From: Chloroflexota bacterium
GTDB taxonomy: Bacteria; Chloroflexota; Limnocylindria; QHBO01
Direction of reading: 5' to 3'
Assembly (NCBI GenBank): GCA_023250255.1
Contig: JAHFBB010000088.1
Span: forward strand, 1-5,079
Length of the DNA stretch: 5,079 bases
Made by a program: the position numbers and the translations under genes
In this document: positions 1-5,079 of the stretch, piece after piece
How positions within the stretch are numbered: position 1 is the first letter of the stretch
Layout of the letters: the number at the start of each line of letters is the position of its first letter
Notes under the pieces: model-generated
What the model saw: the letters and a program-made list of their open reading frames with translations, nothing else
What the model was told of the DNA's origin: nothing
Database searches by the model: none

Positions 1-2756
<2,756 letters not shown>

Positions 2757-2764
2757 GGCTGCCG
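2757..2764 (-). other. rpoB-rpoC intergenic junction of 8 bases
   Basis: Only eight bases separate the rpoB TAA from the rpoC ATG. There is no room for a promoter, and neither a hairpin nor a T-run that would make a terminator. The two genes are therefore expected to share one transcript. No internal promoter is evident in the end of rpoB by eye. Confidence 0.9.

Positions 2765-5079
<2,315 letters not shown>

Noticed and set aside
2757..2764. A terminator or internal promoter between rpoB and rpoC
   Set aside because: Only eight bases are available, with no hairpin, T-run or -10/-35 pattern visible.

Overview
The window holds one strand-consistent piece of the bacterial RNA polymerase operon, read entirely on the minus strand. 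The 3' two-thirds of rpoB (beta subunit, 2765-5079, 5' end outside the window) is followed after 8 bases by the 5' two-thirds of rpoC (beta-prime subunit, 1-2756, 3' end outside the window). The rpoC reading frame has no stop in the window, so it runs off the left edge. Both frames are intact, and nearly every catalytic and structural signature of the two subunits can be read directly. There are no RNA genes, mobile elements, CRISPR arrays, terminators or other genes, and no gene-free stretch longer than 8 bases.

Organism: the DNA is GC-rich with strong G/C bias at third codon positions. The beta subunit lacks the large E. coli-type insertion ahead of the active-site lysines, and beta-prime carries a long charged, alanine-rich helical insertion between its N-terminal zinc module and the lid region. 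From memory, this combination and the wording of several conserved blocks (for example NLREGMTV and SYxLITQQ-type segments) best fit a high-GC member of Chloroflexota. Actinomycetota carry a shorter coiled-coil insertion at the same place, but their SARSVI block reads SGRSVI here. The phylum call is inference from recollected alignments, not a search result.

Layout from gene start to gene end (right to left): the rifampicin-binding region of beta (4967-5047), the beta core with the NYED motif (3977-3988), the two active-site lysines (3500-3526), the beta C-terminal clamp segment, the rpoB stop (2765-2767), and the rpoC Shine-Dalgarno-like site inside the last rpoB codons. Then follow the rpoC start (2756), zinc module (2523-2579), lineage insertion (about 1791-2336), clamp helices, rudder and switch 2 (about 1195-1421), the magnesium-binding NADFDGD loop (870-890), and the F-loop just before the bridge helix at the left edge. 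The two products join in the same enzyme and together form the catalytic centre, so the tight junction fits coordinated synthesis.

This is a housekeeping region and I see no undescribed system. Two points deserve a second look: the roughly 180-residue beta-prime insertion, whose first part is built from 11-residue (hendecad) units, and a natural Asn at the position equivalent to E. coli beta His526 in the rifampicin pocket.
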